DNA of 64,000 bases from Prorocentrum cordatum (GCA_963575745.1 CAUYUJ010020170.1:1280325-1344324); one strand, 5' to 3'. Shown: positions 1 through 11,174, counted from the first letter of the stretch. Numbers and translations: made by a program. Notes: generated from the sequence alone by a model not told the origin.

Positions 1-504
1 ACGGCGTGCGCGCGCGAAGAAAAAACGAATGTGTCCCGCATGGTATTATTTGACAGGGATGATGGCCCTGGCAGGTGCGCAACCGTTGTCGCAGAAGTTC
101 GAAAAAGTTGCTCGCAAAAGCCCGTTTGACAGAAATGTTTAAAAAGTGTTGGGTTTCCTACGAATCCGCAAGAGCGCGCGGGATGAGATTTTGACATTTT
201 TTGTTGAAAAACCATTGGTTTTTTGATGTTTTTATGTTAAAATCGCTGCGAACACTAAGGTTTTGGAAGGATTTCGTCTTGCGCGCGCGAATGTCCACTT
301 TACCTTATTTTTTGCAAGGGATTCTTGAAATTTGATTATATTAGAACAAGAAATGTCATTTTCTATTGTTTTTTGCAAGGGAAAGCGGATTACAACAAAA
401 CAACCGGATCCTGTACACACCCTCTTTTCTGAGGCTTCCTCACGAAAATGATGAAAATGTAGCTGCGGCCTAGGCGGCGCAGGGGGGGCGCGCACCAGGG
501 GGCC
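1..504. other. Non-coding margin
   Basis: No gene is visible. The stretch is less GC-rich than most of the window and has T-rich patches between short GCGCGC-containing segments. Two similar pieces (around 140-185 and 258-300), each a hexamer GGTTTT or GGGTTT followed by a GCGCGC run, suggest old repeat debris. The ORFs here have no protein-like composition. Confidence 0.5.
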
Positions 505-538
505 CAACAATAATTATTCTTTAGAATAAATAATGTTC

Positions 539-608
<70 letters not shown>

Positions 609-610
609 TT

Positions 611-674
<64 letters not shown>

Positions 675-800
675 CTCATTATAATAGTGTTCGCTCTTAC
701 TTGCCCGCGTGTCATTCAAAACGAGTTCCCCACACCCTCGATACCCGCCCTTTTTGTCTTCGATCACACCCCCTTTTGGGGGGATTTGTTCTCTTTGCGG
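505..800 (+). repeat. CAA-bearing dispersed element, copy 1
   Basis: A perfect (CAA)n tract of about 140 bases (538-675), interrupted once by ATT, sits inside a larger repeat. Its left flank contains ACAATAATTATTCTT. Its right flank reads TCATTATAA, then TGTTCGCTC, TGCCCGCGTGTCAT, and a cytosine-rich part ending in a G-run. The same flanks in the same order recur at 3285-3478, and the left flank recurs at 4430-4460 and 4845-4870. The microsatellite is therefore an internal part of a dispersed element. Confidence 0.75.
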
Positions 801-895
801 GGGGCGGCGGGCTTAAACAAGCGGGCGAACCTGAACGGGTGGACATTCCTTTGTGGGCGTACATGTGCCCGCCACTGGAATTGCTGTGGGCCCTG

Positions 896-1078
896 CAAAA
901 GAAGAGGAGGAGAAAGACGGAGAGTGGGAGAAAGGGAGGGGGAGGGACGAAGGAAGAGGGATAACACCAGGAGAGAAAGAGCGAATACGGGGGCGGTTGC
1001 TTAGAGGCAGAGAGAGAGAGAGAAACAACATATCTAAGAGAGGTAGAGGAAAAGAGAGAGAGAGATATGGGAGGGAGG

Positions 1079-1109
<31 letters not shown>

Positions 1110-1273
1110 CAAGAAAGAAAGAGAGAGGGAGGAGGCAGGAGAGGGGAGGGAGAAGGGAGGAGGGAGAAGAGGGAGAGGGGATAGGGCAGAGAGGCATACG
1201 GATGAGGGAAGAGGAGGGCGAGAGAAGGGAGGAGAGGAGGGAGGAGGGAGAGGGAGGAGGAGCAGGAAGGTAA
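896..1273. repeat. Purine-rich GA/GGA tract
   Basis: Almost every base on the plus strand is G or A, with (GA)n runs at about 1010-1110 and GGGA/GGAG runs after that. Both strands give long ORFs (Arg/Glu/Gly-rich one way, Ser/Pro/Leu-rich the other). These are by-products of composition. Confidence 0.85.
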
Positions 1274-1329
1274 GAGCGTGAACGTTCGAGGAAGTCCTAG
1301 GCGAAAGCGCCGTTCCTGAAGGATGTCTC

Positions 1330-1840
1330 GGGCGGGAGCCCATGACGGGCAGGCGATCCCCTGAAGCTCCCTGTGGGGCCAAGAACCGCTGCCCTGGGTG
1401 GGGGAACCGCATGCGCCCACCCCCACTGAGCCCTTCGGTGGAGCTCCCTATGGGGCCACGAAACGCTGCCCTGGGTGTGAGAACCGCATGCGCCCCCCCT
1501 CACTGGGCCTATGTGGCCACGAAGCGCTGCCCTGAGTGTGGGAAAAGTGTGCGCCCCCCCTCACCGGGACCTTCGGTGGAGTTCCTTGTGGGGCCACGAA
1601 GCGCTGCCCTGGGTGTGGGAACCGCATGCGCCCCCCCTCACTGGGACCTTCGGTGGAGCTCCCTATGGGACCACGAAGCGCTGCCCTGGGTGTGGGAACC
1701 GCATGCGCCCCCCCTCACTGGGACCTTCGGTGGAGCTCCCTATGGGACCACGAAGCGCTGCCCTGGGTGTGGGAACCGCATGCGCCCCCCCTCACTGGGA
1801 CCTTCGGTGGAGCCCCCTATGGGGCTACGAAACGTGTGAG
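1330..1840 (+). repeat. ~77-bp tandem satellite, block 1
   Basis: Roughly six to seven tandem copies of a unit of about 77 bp. Each unit contains CCTTCGGTGGAGCTCCCTAT, then GGGGCCACGAAGCGCTGCCC, then TGGGAACCGCATGCGCCC. Unit length wobbles between 77 and 79, so all three frames stay open and give similar-looking peptides. Confidence 0.9.
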
Positions 1841-1980
1841 AGGTGTGCCGAGAGCAGAGACAAGGAGGGGGGGAGGAAGGAGGGGGAGGAGGGAAGGAAG
1901 GAAGGAAGGAAGGAAGGAAGGAACGCGGGGCACCGTCTCTTCAAAACGAGGACCCAACACCACAGGATGGTTGGGAAAAG
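1826..1980 (+). repeat. Satellite end block with AAGG run, copy 1
   Basis: This block closes the satellite array: ACGAAACGTGTGAGAGGTGT, a G/A-rich part with (AAGG)n, then GGGGCACCGTCTCTTC and CCAACACCACAGGATGGTTG. The same order recurs at 3127-3275 after the second array, so array plus end block was duplicated as a higher-order unit. Confidence 0.8.
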
Positions 1981-2084
1981 CAGGGTGCGAGCCCCGGGAA
2001 GAGCACTTCAATCGACAAAAAAATTAGCCTGATGAAGGACCCAACCATGTGCACTTGCGAGTACCGCATTGTGGGTACCGGTTT

Positions 2085-3140
2085 CGGTGGCCTTCCTATG
2101 GGGCCACGAAACTTGTGAGGGGTGCGCCGAAACTGGTGGCGCGGACGCATGTGGACACCGCCACTGGGGCCTTCGGTGTAGCTCCCTATGGGGCCACGAA
2201 GCGCTGCCCTTGGCGAGGGAGACGCGTGCATACTGCGCCATTGGGACCTTCGCTGGAGCTCCTTATGGGGCCACGAAGCGCTGTCATGGGTGGGGGAGAC
2301 GCATGCATACTGCGCCTCTGGCGCCTTCGGTGGATCTCCCTATGGGGCCACGAAGCGCTGTCATGGGTGGGAGAGACGCATGCGAACACCCCCACTGGGG
2401 CCTTCGGTGGAGCTCCCTATGGGGCCACGAAGCGCTGTCCTGGGCAGGGGAGACGCATGCGAACACCCCCACTGGGGCCTTCGGTGGAGCTCCCTATGGG
2501 GCCACGAAGCGCTGCCCTGGGTGGGGGAACCGCATGCGCCCACCCCCACTGGGGCCTTCGGTGGAGCCCCCTTTATGGGGCCACGAAACGCTGCCCTGGG
2601 TGGGGGAACCGCATGCGCCCACCCCCACTGGGGCCTTCGGTGGAGCTCCCTATGGCGCTACGAAACGCTGCCCTGGGTGTGGGGGAACCGCATGCGCCCA
2701 CCCCCACTGGGGCCTTCGGTGGAGCCCCCTATGGAGCCAAGAACCGCTGCCTTGGGTGGGGGAACCGCATGCGCCCACCCCCACTGGGACCTTCGGTGGA
2801 GCTCCCTATGGGGCCACGAAACGCCGCCCTGGGCGTGGGAACCGCGTGCGCCCCCCCTCACTGGGGCCTTCGGTGGAGCTCCATATGGGGCCACGAAGCG
2901 CTGTCATGGGTGGGGCAACCGCGTGCGCCCCCCCCCTCACTGGGACCTTCGGTGGAGCTCCTTATGGGGCCACGAAACGCTGCCCTGGGTGTGGGAACCG
3001 CGTGCGCCCCCCCTCGCTGGGACCTTCGGTGGAGCCCCCTATGGGGCCACGAAACGCTGCCCTGGGTGTGGGGACCGCATGCGCCCCCCCCTCACTGGGA
3101 CCTTCGGTGGAGCTCCCTATGGGACTACGAAACGTGTGAG
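2085..3140 (+). repeat. ~77-bp tandem satellite, block 2
   Basis: About thirteen further copies of the unit seen at 1330-1840, more diverged at the left end. The left-end units carry GTGAGGGGTGCGCCGAAA and GCGGACGCAT, the variant that also forms the inverted array at 29.2-30.0 kb. The right-hand copies match block 1 closely. Confidence 0.9.
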
Positions 3141-3275
3141 AGGTGTGCCGAGAGCAGAAGCAAGGAGGGGGAGGAGGGAGGAGGGGGAGGAGGGAAGGAA
3201 GGAAGGAAGGAAGGAACGCGGGGCACCGTCTTTTCAACACGAGGACCCAACACCACAGGATGGTTGGGAACAATG
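3127..3275 (+). repeat. Satellite end block, copy 2
   Basis: Second copy of the block at 1826-1980, with GTGTGAGAGGTGTGCCGAGA, a purine-rich AAGG run and CCAACACCACAGGATGGTTG. It differs mainly by small indels. Confidence 0.8.
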
Positions 3276-3284
3276 TGCACCAGA

Positions 3285-3478
3285 CGGGGGGGATCAACAA
3301 TAATTATTCTTCCGAAGTGAGAGTTCAACGACAACAACAACAACAATCATTATAAAACTGTTCGCTCCTATCTGCCCGCGTGTCATACACTATGCATATC
3401 CCAAACCCTGGATACCCGCCCTCTTCGTCTTCGATCGTACCCCTCTTGGGGGGGTATATTTTTTTCCCGGCAACATGT
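3285..3478 (+). repeat. CAA-bearing dispersed element, copy 2
   Basis: Left flank AACAATAATTATTCTTC, a short CAACAA tract, TCATTATAA, then the right flank with TGTTCGCTCCTATCTGCCCG, GATACCCGCCCT and a G-run, matching copy 1. The CAA run is about 20 bases here against about 140 in copy 1, so the run changes length within an otherwise conserved element. Confidence 0.75.
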
Positions 3479-4430
3479 AATTGGAGAAACGCGGGAGGCG
3501 AACCCGCAATCAGAGGCAGCGAGCTCTGGCACTTGTCGGTGAGACCCCATTCCACTTGTCGCAAGCAGATATCAGCGGCAATCCACGCTGTGACCCCATT
3601 TCATTAGCCATAACGCTGGGGTCACTGCGTGCAGGAAAGCGAAGTACGACAGTGGACAGTGTTTTTGCCCAGCGGCCCCGTGGGAGGTGAAGTCGGAACC
3701 CGACGTCATCAATCACATTGTTGGGGTTCGCGCGTGCGGGAATGTGATCAGCTATACACAATAACGAAGCGCCATTACTACAGCGCCAGGATCTGCTTGC
3801 GCGAACAGGGAGGGTAAGCCTCAGCAGCAGGCACTGGCGATGCTGCTCAGCGTGATGTGGAAGGCAACGCTCAAGGAGACGTGGGAGGTGAACTGGGGCC
3901 CGCCGTCGCCGGCCACGTTGGGGTGAGAGCTCTGGCAATGTTCGGGGGCACATGGGAGACGATACCCAAGCCGAACGTCACCAGCTGCAGCGCTGGTACC
4001 GACGCGTGCGCGGCAGGCCGGTTGTCCCAATGGGCTCTGGCGCTGCCCAGCGGGATGCCCAAGGCGAAGTTGGAACCCGATGGCAACGCCGAAGCCCGCT
4101 ATCAGCAGCTACAGTGCTGGATCAGCACGTGTGGGGAAGTCCTCAGATACAGCGACGGTGTGATAAAGATGGTTAGCGCGTGTGAAAAAGACGGGCAGCG
4201 GCTGGTGGTTATGGTGTTCGTCGGGGTGCCACCGATGTTCGAAATCGTTGCAAATCCGTTGTGTTTTTGACCATGACGTCGCGATCTGCGTGAGGGGTGC
4301 CACCGATTTTCAGAATTCCAAGGATGTCCCCAAAAAAAAAACGGCCGGAAAAAACCCGGACGCGGCCGCGCGGGGCCGCGCGGCCGCGCGTACGCACCAA
4401 TCGCCTCTGAGCTTTATTCCTTCGGAGAGG
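3479..4430. other. Degenerate repeat region, no gene assigned
   Basis: ORFs up to 147 codons occur on both strands but none is recognised. GAAGTCGGAACCCGACG near 3690 recurs in altered form near 4070 (GAAGTTGGAACCCGATGG) and near 3885, each next to a CAGCG-containing part. This suggests an old tandem repeat of a few hundred bases rather than a gene. A short GC palindrome (CGCGGCCGCGCGGGGCCGCG) lies near 4361. Confidence 0.4.
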
Positions 4431-4454
4431 CGCGCATGAGAACAATAATTATTC

Positions 4455-4722
4455 TTCAGGAATGAGGGTTTGAAGGAGGTCCCATGCGGGAGCGCCGTTA
4501 TGAGAGTTCAACGTAGGTCCGTTGTGCGGGAGGCCCCAAGCGGGAGCGCCGCTCCTTGAGTAAATTGTGCGGAAGTCTCAGGCTGGAGCGGGGGTCTTGA
4601 GCAAATTGCGAGGAATTCTCAGGCGGGAGCGCCGATCCTGAGTAAATTGTGAGGAAGTCTCAGGCGGGAGCGGGGGTCATGAGTAAATTGTAAGGAAGTC
4701 TCAGGCGGGAGCCGTTGTTGTT
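4455..4722 (+). repeat. ~41-bp tandem repeat
   Basis: About six copies of a unit containing TCTCAGGCGGGAGCG, a variable CCG or GGG, ATCCTGAGTAAATTG and TGAGGAAG. The right-hand copies are nearly identical and the left-hand ones degenerate. Confidence 0.8.
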
Positions 4723-4734
4723 GTTGTAATCCGG

Positions 4735-4878
4735 GGGGGCAACAATGCAGTTTGAGGATCAAGATTTTCCCTGTCAGAAAACAGGGTGCGAGCGTCGAGG
4801 GCCGCACTTTGATTGAGAAAAAACAGCGTGCACCGGTGGGGGGGATCAACAATAATTATTTTTCAGAAATGAGAGTTC

Positions 4879-4909
<31 letters not shown>

Positions 4910-4910
4910 G
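4735..4910 (+). repeat. CAA-bearing dispersed element, copy 3 (left part)
   Basis: GGGGGGATCAACAATAATTA, TTTCAGAAATGAGAGTTCAA, then (CAA)n at about 4876-4907. It matches the left flank of copies 1 and 2; the expected right flank is missing, so this copy is truncated after the CAA run. Confidence 0.65.
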
Positions 4911-5029
4911 AAACAACGACGCAACAAGCATAATCTTCACCACGCATTCTCTTTTCAGCCACGCACCCAGGACCAATTAATGGCCGTTCGGTCCCTTCAC
5001 TCTGATGTTTCTGTTGTTCTTGGTGGGCC

Positions 5030-6745
5030 TCTATACCGAAGACGCCTACGGCGAACCATAGCCGCCCCTGCCTTTTTCGAAAGCGCCTCTGTGACGGAAA
5101 GTTGGGCTAGGGCTTGGCCAAGCTATCGGACCATGTGTTCCCCCAGCCGTCGTTGAAGCCCTTCGGGGAACACGCGAGGAAGAGGAGGATAATTAGGAGA
5201 ATAAGGAAAAGGGAGGAGGAGGAGGAAGAGGACGAGGAGAAGGAAGAGAAGGAGGAGGGGGAGGAGACCTCTTGGGAGCCTCTTGGGACACTCTTGGAGT
5301 TTCCTGGGTACTTCCTGGGAGCCTCTTGGAGGCCTCTTGGGGGTCTCCTTCGGCCTCTTGGGGGCCTTTGGGGGCTTGTTAGGGGCCTCTTTGGCTGTCT
5401 TACGGCCCTCCTGGGCAGTCGGCAGCCGTCTTGGGGGCCGTTCTGGACCGTCTTGGGGCCCTTGGGGTGCTTCAGGGCCGTCTTGAATTGAAGGCCATCT
5501 TGGCCGTCATGGAGGCCTCTTGGGCCTGCTTGGACCCCATTCTGGGCCGTCTTGGGGGACTCTTCGACCGTTCTGGGGCCATCTTTGAGGTCCTTTGGGC
5601 GCTCTAGTGACGATGTGTGGGGCTTCTTGGGCCCTTTTGGGCCGTCGGAAGGTCGACAAGAAACACATGCCAAAATCCTTCCAAAACCCAAAGGGGATCA
5701 ATGATTCTTGCCTCTTCGGGCCCTCCTGGAAGACCTCTTGGAGGCCTCTTGGGCCGTCTTGGAGGACTCTTGGGGGCCTCTTGGGGGCCTCTTGGCCGTC
5801 TTGGTGGCTTCTTCGGCGATCTTGGAGGCATCTTGGACTCTCTTGGGCCGTCTTGGCGGCCATATTGGACCATCTTGGGCGAACTTGAGGGCCATCTTGG
5901 GCGTCTTGGAGGCTATCTTTGGCCAATCTTGGGCCATCCGGGAGCCATCTGGAGCAGGAAAGACCTTTGCAACCACTTCTGGGAGAGCCTTTCGGGTGGC
6001 TGGCGGCATCGGCCGAAGCCCCAGGGGGAGTTCTTTTTGGAAGAGCCAAAACCAACCCTTCAGGACATCCAGCACGCCAGACACCCCTGTGGCAAGCCAA
6101 CAGGGGGGGGGGCGGATCGAATGGCGTTCGGCCCATCCCGTCACCGTGCCTGGGTTGTGGGTCGCAGGCCTCTGGGATGTCCGTTGGGATGTCGTGGGGA
6201 TCTCTGTGGGGCCTCTGGGGTGCAGTATGGAGGCCTCTTGGGAGCCGTTTAGGGGGCCTCGTGGGTGTGACTTTGGGGGCATCTCGGGGATCTCTCGGGG
6301 CCTCTTGGGGGCTTCTTGGGGGCCTCTTAGAGTCTCTAGGGGGGCCTCCTGGGGCCGAAGGCTCGAAGTATTTTTTCGTGTTCCCCTCCGCGGCCTCGCT
6401 GAGGGTTCTCTTGGGCCGTTTCTGGGCCCTCTTGGACCCTTGCAGGGCCCCTTTGGGCCGTCTTGAGGCACTTTTGGGGGCCTCTCGGGGCGAACTTTGG
6501 GGCCTCTTGGGCCGATCTTGGGGGCCTCCTGGGCCTGGATGCTGCGAAAGCCCCAGAGGCGACTCTAATGACAATGCACGTGTTCCTAAGAGAGTGTGGC
6601 GATTTTTGCTTCAGGGGGCTCTCTTGGGGGCTGCTCTTGGGCGGTATTGTGGGCCTCTTGGGCCGTCTTGGGGCCACAGTGGACCATCTTGAAGCCGTCT
6701 TGGCCGCTCTGAGGATCAGTGTCATCTGAGGCGGTTCTTGAGACA
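5030..6745 (+). repeat. Composite decamer array, block 1
   Basis: It opens with a unique-looking leader (GACGCCTACGGCGAACCATA through CCTTCGGGGAACACG, 5040-5175), a GA-rich stretch, then about 1.5 kb of short imperfect units around GGCCTCTTGG and GGCCGTCTTGG. An A-rich spacer (about 5645-5705, with ACACATGCCAAAATCC) interrupts it. A second spacer at about 5995-6130 contains TGGCAAGCCAACAGGGG. The same leader, spacers and decamers recur in the same order at 12.32-14.25 kb. The ORFs (up to 355 codons, Pro/Arg/Lys- or Leu/Gly-rich) reflect the decamers. Confidence 0.8.
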
Positions 6746-8190
6746 CTCTCCAGAGTCTGGGAGGTCGTCTGAGGTCAGCTCAGGAGCTCCCAAGAGCTCC
6801 AGGAAGGTCCCGTGGGAGCTTCCGTGGGAGCTTCCGGGAATCCCCGGGAATCCATGGGAGCTCCCGGGAATTTGCAGATAACCGGGGGTCTGGGCCCGGG
6901 CCCTGAAGACCTGCTGGACTGCATGAGCCTTGGGGCACTCCACTGCGCGCTCAAGGCACGGTGGCGGATGACTCAGCAGAGACAGCGGGCAGGTGCAGCA
7001 CTGGCCAAAGCACCTCCCCTCATGGCGATCCTCACTCCCCCCCTCCACATGGCCTTGCGGGGTTTTCTAATCTTGTTGAGCAAGAACGGTTTGGCAAATG
7101 GTTTAAAACGCGGCTTATTGCATTCATTGAAACATTGTTTTTCGCGTTCACTCAAAAGCCGTTCTACACATGTCAGTCCACCCCCAGATTCATGGCCGTG
7201 CGGGGCGTTCCAAACATTTGCCTTCTTACATTCGTCGGAAGGCCAGCGGAGACAAAAAAGAGGGCGGCTCTGGCGGCGGAAGGTCAACGGAAGGTGGCGG
7301 CTCCAAGACATGCGCCGCAAAGAGGTGGCAAGTTTTTGGAGTCGGGGTTTCTGGAGCGGGCCACGTGACAGGCGGCCAGGGTGAGGTGCAATGACGGGTC
7401 AGATGCCCTTGCGCAAGCAAGGCCGCAGTCCCCGAGCAAGCCAGAAGCGGAGCTACAACCCTGCCACACCTCGTCTGCTGCAAGGGCCCAGGGGGTCGCG
7501 CCCGTCGCCCCACTCGGTTCCTGGGGCGCGGGGGGACGCGCCAGTCACCATGGTGGCCCAGGTCACTTTTCCAGCCCCCCCTCCTGTCTTGTCGGTTCTA
7601 AAGGTTCAGGGGGCGCGCTTATCATTGCGGCAGCCCCTGCTACTCTACTCGTCCACAAACAGGACAAGTTCCCTGAGAGCACAGCAGCTGGGAACGAGTA
7701 GATAGTGTCAGTACTGGGCGCCATTTCTGTTCCTCCAAGAGTGCAGGCGATCCAACTCGCACAAAATCATGCCCCCCCCCCCACGCAGTAAGCATGCTGC
7801 TCTGCCCGTGTGAGCGCTGCCTGTTGTGGCGCCTCACGTTGAGGCACGCGACTCCATACGTTTCATGTATATCAGCTTATACAAACACACATGTGCACAT
7901 ATATGAACATATACAGATATGCACATACGTATCTGTATATATATATATAATATATACGCATGCATGTGCAGCAGCAGGACCCTGCTCAGCATGAGGGCTG
8001 CTGGGAGGAGAGGCGCTCGCAGGTAGAACCACGGTGCGAATGGCCACGGCACGTGGGGCACGGTCGGGGGGTGCGGGGCTGCACCATCGTGGACAGCAGG
8101 CGGACAAGCAGCCCCCTCCTCGGGAGCCCGCGCCTCGTGGCACACTCCACTCTGCCTGGGCGGGGCCTCCCGCGTGCCCCCGCACTCGCA
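6746..8190. other. No gene seen; mixed low-complexity sequence
   Basis: It contains GGGAGCTCCCGGGAAT-like short repeats (6780-6870), unassigned ORFs and a TA/CATA-rich stretch (about 7880-7965). No domain, splice pattern or RNA gene was recognised. Confidence 0.4.
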
Positions 8191-8198
8191 GGGCAGCT

Positions 8199-8400
8199 CC
8201 TCCTCCTCCTCCTCCTCCTCCTCCTCCTCCTCCTCCTCCCCCTCCTCCTCCCCCTCCTCCCTCCCCTCCTCCTCCCCCTCCTCCTCCTCCTCCTCCTCCT
8301 CCTCCTCCTCCTCCTCCTCCTCCTCCTCCTCCTCCTCCTCCTCCTCCTCCTCCCCCTCCTCTCCCTCCCCTTCCTCCTCCTTCTCCTCCTCCACCTCCTC
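8199..8400. repeat. (CTC)n microsatellite
   Basis: About 200 bases of CTC triplets with occasional CCC interruptions. The poly-Glu, poly-Gly, poly-Leu, poly-Ser and poly-Pro ORFs over it are artefacts. Confidence 0.95.
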
Positions 8401-8459
8401 CCCGCGGATGGGCAGTGCGGCGGGAGGGGCAAAAGGCCACCAGCCCGCACGCGTGGGAG

Positions 8460-8740
8460 AGGCCACACCTGGACGGCGGGCGCGCCGTCCCTGTGGAGAT
8501 GGATGGCTCCGGCACGCATCCACGGACACCGGCTCCCGAGGTCCCAGGACGTCGGTCCACGAGGCGCCGCGTGTGCACGGCCCCCCCCCCCCCCGCAGCT
8601 AGGAGGAGGCGGCGGCGGGCCCGCTCCCCCCCCCCCCCCCCACGCAGGCGACGTCTCCGACCTCGCGCTGCGCTTCTGGCACGCGCTGTCCGTGGGCTGC
8701 AGGCCCACGGCCGCCGCCCACGCCCCTGGGTGGGGGGTGG
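8460..8740 (+). CDS. Candidate two-exon gene fragment, unrecognised
   Basis: Two pieces read as coding when joined. Exon a (8460-8547) encodes RPHLDGGRAVPVEMDGSG and on to PAPEVP. Exon b begins at 8648 and encodes DVSDLALRFWHALSVGCR followed by PTAAAHAPGWG. The proposed intron (8548-8647) has a GA donor and AG acceptor. CAG precedes both borders and GACGTC lies at both sites (GACGTC at the donor, GCGACGTC at the acceptor), the same pattern seen in stronger genes here. The joined frame is continuous and third positions are mostly G or C. Both outer ends are unknown. No domain is recognised, so this may be a fragment or an accident of GC-rich sequence. Confidence 0.3.
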
Positions 8741-8942
8741 TGAGCGGGCAGCTCCTGGCACGGGGGGTGCGGACGGGGGGGGGGCGAGGCCAAGCCAGGC
8801 GCGCTCGCGCCATCTCTGACGCTCCATCCCTCCATCCCACCCCTTCCCGCTGTGCTCACTGCTTCTCTATCCGCGGGCGCGTGTCATAGCCGACCTGGGC
8901 TCAAAAGATGAGTCCATCGTGCCATGCGCAATCTGCGTACAT

Positions 8943-9060
8943 AGGAGGAGGAGGAGGAGGAGGAGGAGGAGGAGCAAAAGGAGGAGGAGGAGGAGCAGCA
9001 GAAGGAGGAGGAGAAGGAGGAGGAGGAGTAGGAGGAGGAGGAGGAAGGACGAGGACGAGG
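8943..9060. repeat. (GGA)n microsatellite
   Basis: GGA triplets with occasional A or CA interruptions, ending in a GAC/GCA-rich part. Confidence 0.95.
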
Positions 9061-9164
9061 ACGAACAGCAGCAGCAAGAATTTGAGTGGAAAGAGTGAGA
9101 GGAGCAGAATGAGCAGGGGAAGGCGGAGGAGGGGCAGTGAGGGGGGTGGCACTGATGAGAAATA

Positions 9165-9310
9165 GTTCGGATCCAGAAAAGTGGCCCGCGCTGGTGCGAG
9201 AGCGCCGGTCCGAACGACGGGAGCGCAGCACCGATCCGAAAATGAGGCTCACGCCGCAGCGAGACGAAACACTGAGAGCAATCAAAGTGCAAAAACACAC
9301 AAGGGGGGAC
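9165..9310 (-). repeat. Dispersed repeat B', minus copy
   Basis: Read on the minus strand, this carries the cores seen in plus orientation at 53230-53400, 59455-59612 and 63285-63415: a cytosine-rich left part, a GATCGATCYG-like segment, then TGCACT/TTCGCGACGTCGGATC-like parts. It is diverged but keeps the order of motifs. Confidence 0.4.
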
Positions 9311-10660
9311 ACGCAGAAAGCTTGGAATCCTGTGTGTCAAAAGCGGCATGCGGAGAGGGCGGAGCATCTTCCGCACAGAGGGGAGATAGGAGAAGGTGCA
9401 GTTGTGGAAGGGGGTTGTGGGGCGTTCCAGACGCGGCCTCGCGTTGGAGGCATCGAGGGCTCGACATCTCTTTCCCCGCGGGAGAGTGGCAGACGCAGCA
9501 CGAGAGCGGCTTCGCTGGCGGAGGTAAATCTAACGACCACGAGAGGTCTTGGTGTTTGGACTCGGGGTTTCCGGCGACTGGCATGTGGTGGAGGGCAGAA
9601 TCAGGCAGCCCGGATGGCGTCCGCATTAGATGGGGTCCAGGCATCCCGCCGCAACGCCGACGCATCGGCGATGCTGGTCGATCTGGGCAGATGGAGGAGG
9701 GGGGGATGAGGAGGCGCAGGGGATGGAGGGAGGATGGGGTGGGAAGAGTCAGGCAGAGGAGTAATGATCAAGCGGCATGGGGAGGCTCAGCACTCAGGAA
9801 GCCCACGAATTCACGCAAGGCAGAGGGAACCAGCGGGCCCTGGATGTTGTAGTATCCGTGAGCGCGCGACGAGTGCGGACGGTGTGGGCGCGCACATGTG
9901 CAAGCAAATGCACCATGACGTTGCTGCCAGCCGAAGCTAGATTACCCGCCCCGAGGTGCAGGGAGGGTCCTGGACGGGCCCCAGCAGGTTGATCCTCGGC
10001 TCTGGGGGACAGTCGCGCCGTCGTATGGGGCGCTCAGATATCGAGAGGGCGAAGAGCAACCAAATGAGCGCGGCGAGGCGCTGGGGGGTGGGCAGGAGGG
10101 GGGGAGGCCCGAAAGGAACTGGAGAGAAGGGAGCGCCAAAAGGCAGCTTGCAGGCGTGCTGAAGGATGCGCTCGCTGAGGGGGCCCGCTGGAGCCTCGGG
10201 GCGGGCAGACTGGAACAGGGAGGAGGTGCGACGCTCCACTGCGTGCAGCCCATTTCGGCCCCGCCAGCGGGCGCATTCCTTCGGAGAACCAATTGCGTGC
10301 AGCCGATTCGCTACCCCCGCCGCTGCTATTCCCCCGTTCGTCCGCCCCGAGCGGCCATGCTGGGGAGGGGACTCCTCCCCCACTGGGCTCGAACTCACCA
10401 GAGCCACCCACCCCCCAACCTCGTCCCTGGCGAGGTAACTCCCACGTGCGGAGAGGGCGGCGACGATGAGAAAACCGTCGCGTTGTACGGGTAGATGCAA
10501 TGCCGATGCGCAGCGAAGTCACAGTTTACCACCCAAAGAGCCCAGGCCAAGAACTGAGGAGCTATCAAGCAATCATGGGGTGTGAGTATATCCTGAGGAG
10601 GTTCGCCCTTCAGGCCACTAGGCGTCCCATCCCCCCCTCTTGGGGACGCAGAATCATGCC
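9311..10660. other. No gene assigned
   Basis: Several ORFs of 60-190 codons overlap on both strands without a consistent coding frame, domain or splice pattern. Short shared pieces resemble repeats elsewhere in the window, but nothing firm is seen. Confidence 0.4.
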
Positions 10661-10675
10661 TCGCACGTGTTTTGA

Positions 10676-11174
10676 TCAGCACCAGCACGGTAGCACGCGT
10701 GGGCAATTATCGCCGATGGTGCTCAGCATCATTTCGCCAATTGCCTCTAGCAGGGCGGCTCTGATAGCGCACTTGGCCCCGACCTCGCCCAGCGTTTTGT
10801 TGAAGAAGTTCCGCACAAGCGCGGCGGCCGGAATGGAACGCTTGCCCGATGCGTCCAAGACAGTCCAGCAGGGCCGCGCTCTGGTCGCACAGGTGTGGTT
10901 CCTTCTCCCGCTGGCCGTACCACTTCAACCATTCCCGGAAGACGAACTTGGGTCCACACCTCTTCGATTCCCTGTCCCCAGGATCAGCTCCGCTTGCCAG
11001 TGCCTGAGCTCCTCGGAGGTCCTTGGTCTTGGTGTCCAGTCTGCTCCCGCGCTCTGACGGTTTGCTCACGCACCGCTGGATACACGCACGGTCAGGAACG
11101 TTTGCCCAGCGTGTCGCGTCGCCAGTTCCGGCCCACCACGCCTCGGCGCGGCTCGCTAACCAAGTCCTGGTCAC
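10676..11174 (-). pseudogene. Minus-strand coding relic with a one-base frameshift
   Basis: Read on the minus strand, a protein-like frame runs from about 11040 down, with KTKDLRGAQALASGADPG, then KFVFREWLKWYGQREKEPHL, then CDQSAALLD. There the frame shifts by one base near 10858 and continues as VLDASGKRSIPAAALVRNFF, NKTLGEVGAKCAIRAALLEA and IGEMMLSTIGDNCPRVLPCW to a stop at 10676. GC at third positions and the mixed hydrophobic/charged composition persist across the shift. One inserted T accounts for the break. No family is recognised. It is the only convincing minus-strand coding trace here and may be a decayed element ORF. Sequence error is the other explanation for the shift. Confidence 0.5.

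Noticed and set aside
1330-3140. CRISPR-like array
   Set aside because: Units are contiguous and similar throughout, with no unique spacers, and the DNA is eukaryotic.
1342-3320. Overlapping ORFs up to 423 codons with repeated GAFGGAPYGATKR-like peptides
   Set aside because: Similar peptides occur in all three plus frames as unit length wobbles, which points to a satellite, not a repeat protein.
5107-6692. Pro/Arg/Lys-rich or Leu/Gly-rich ORFs of 200-355 codons
   Set aside because: They track the decamer array and recur in every such block with altered frames.
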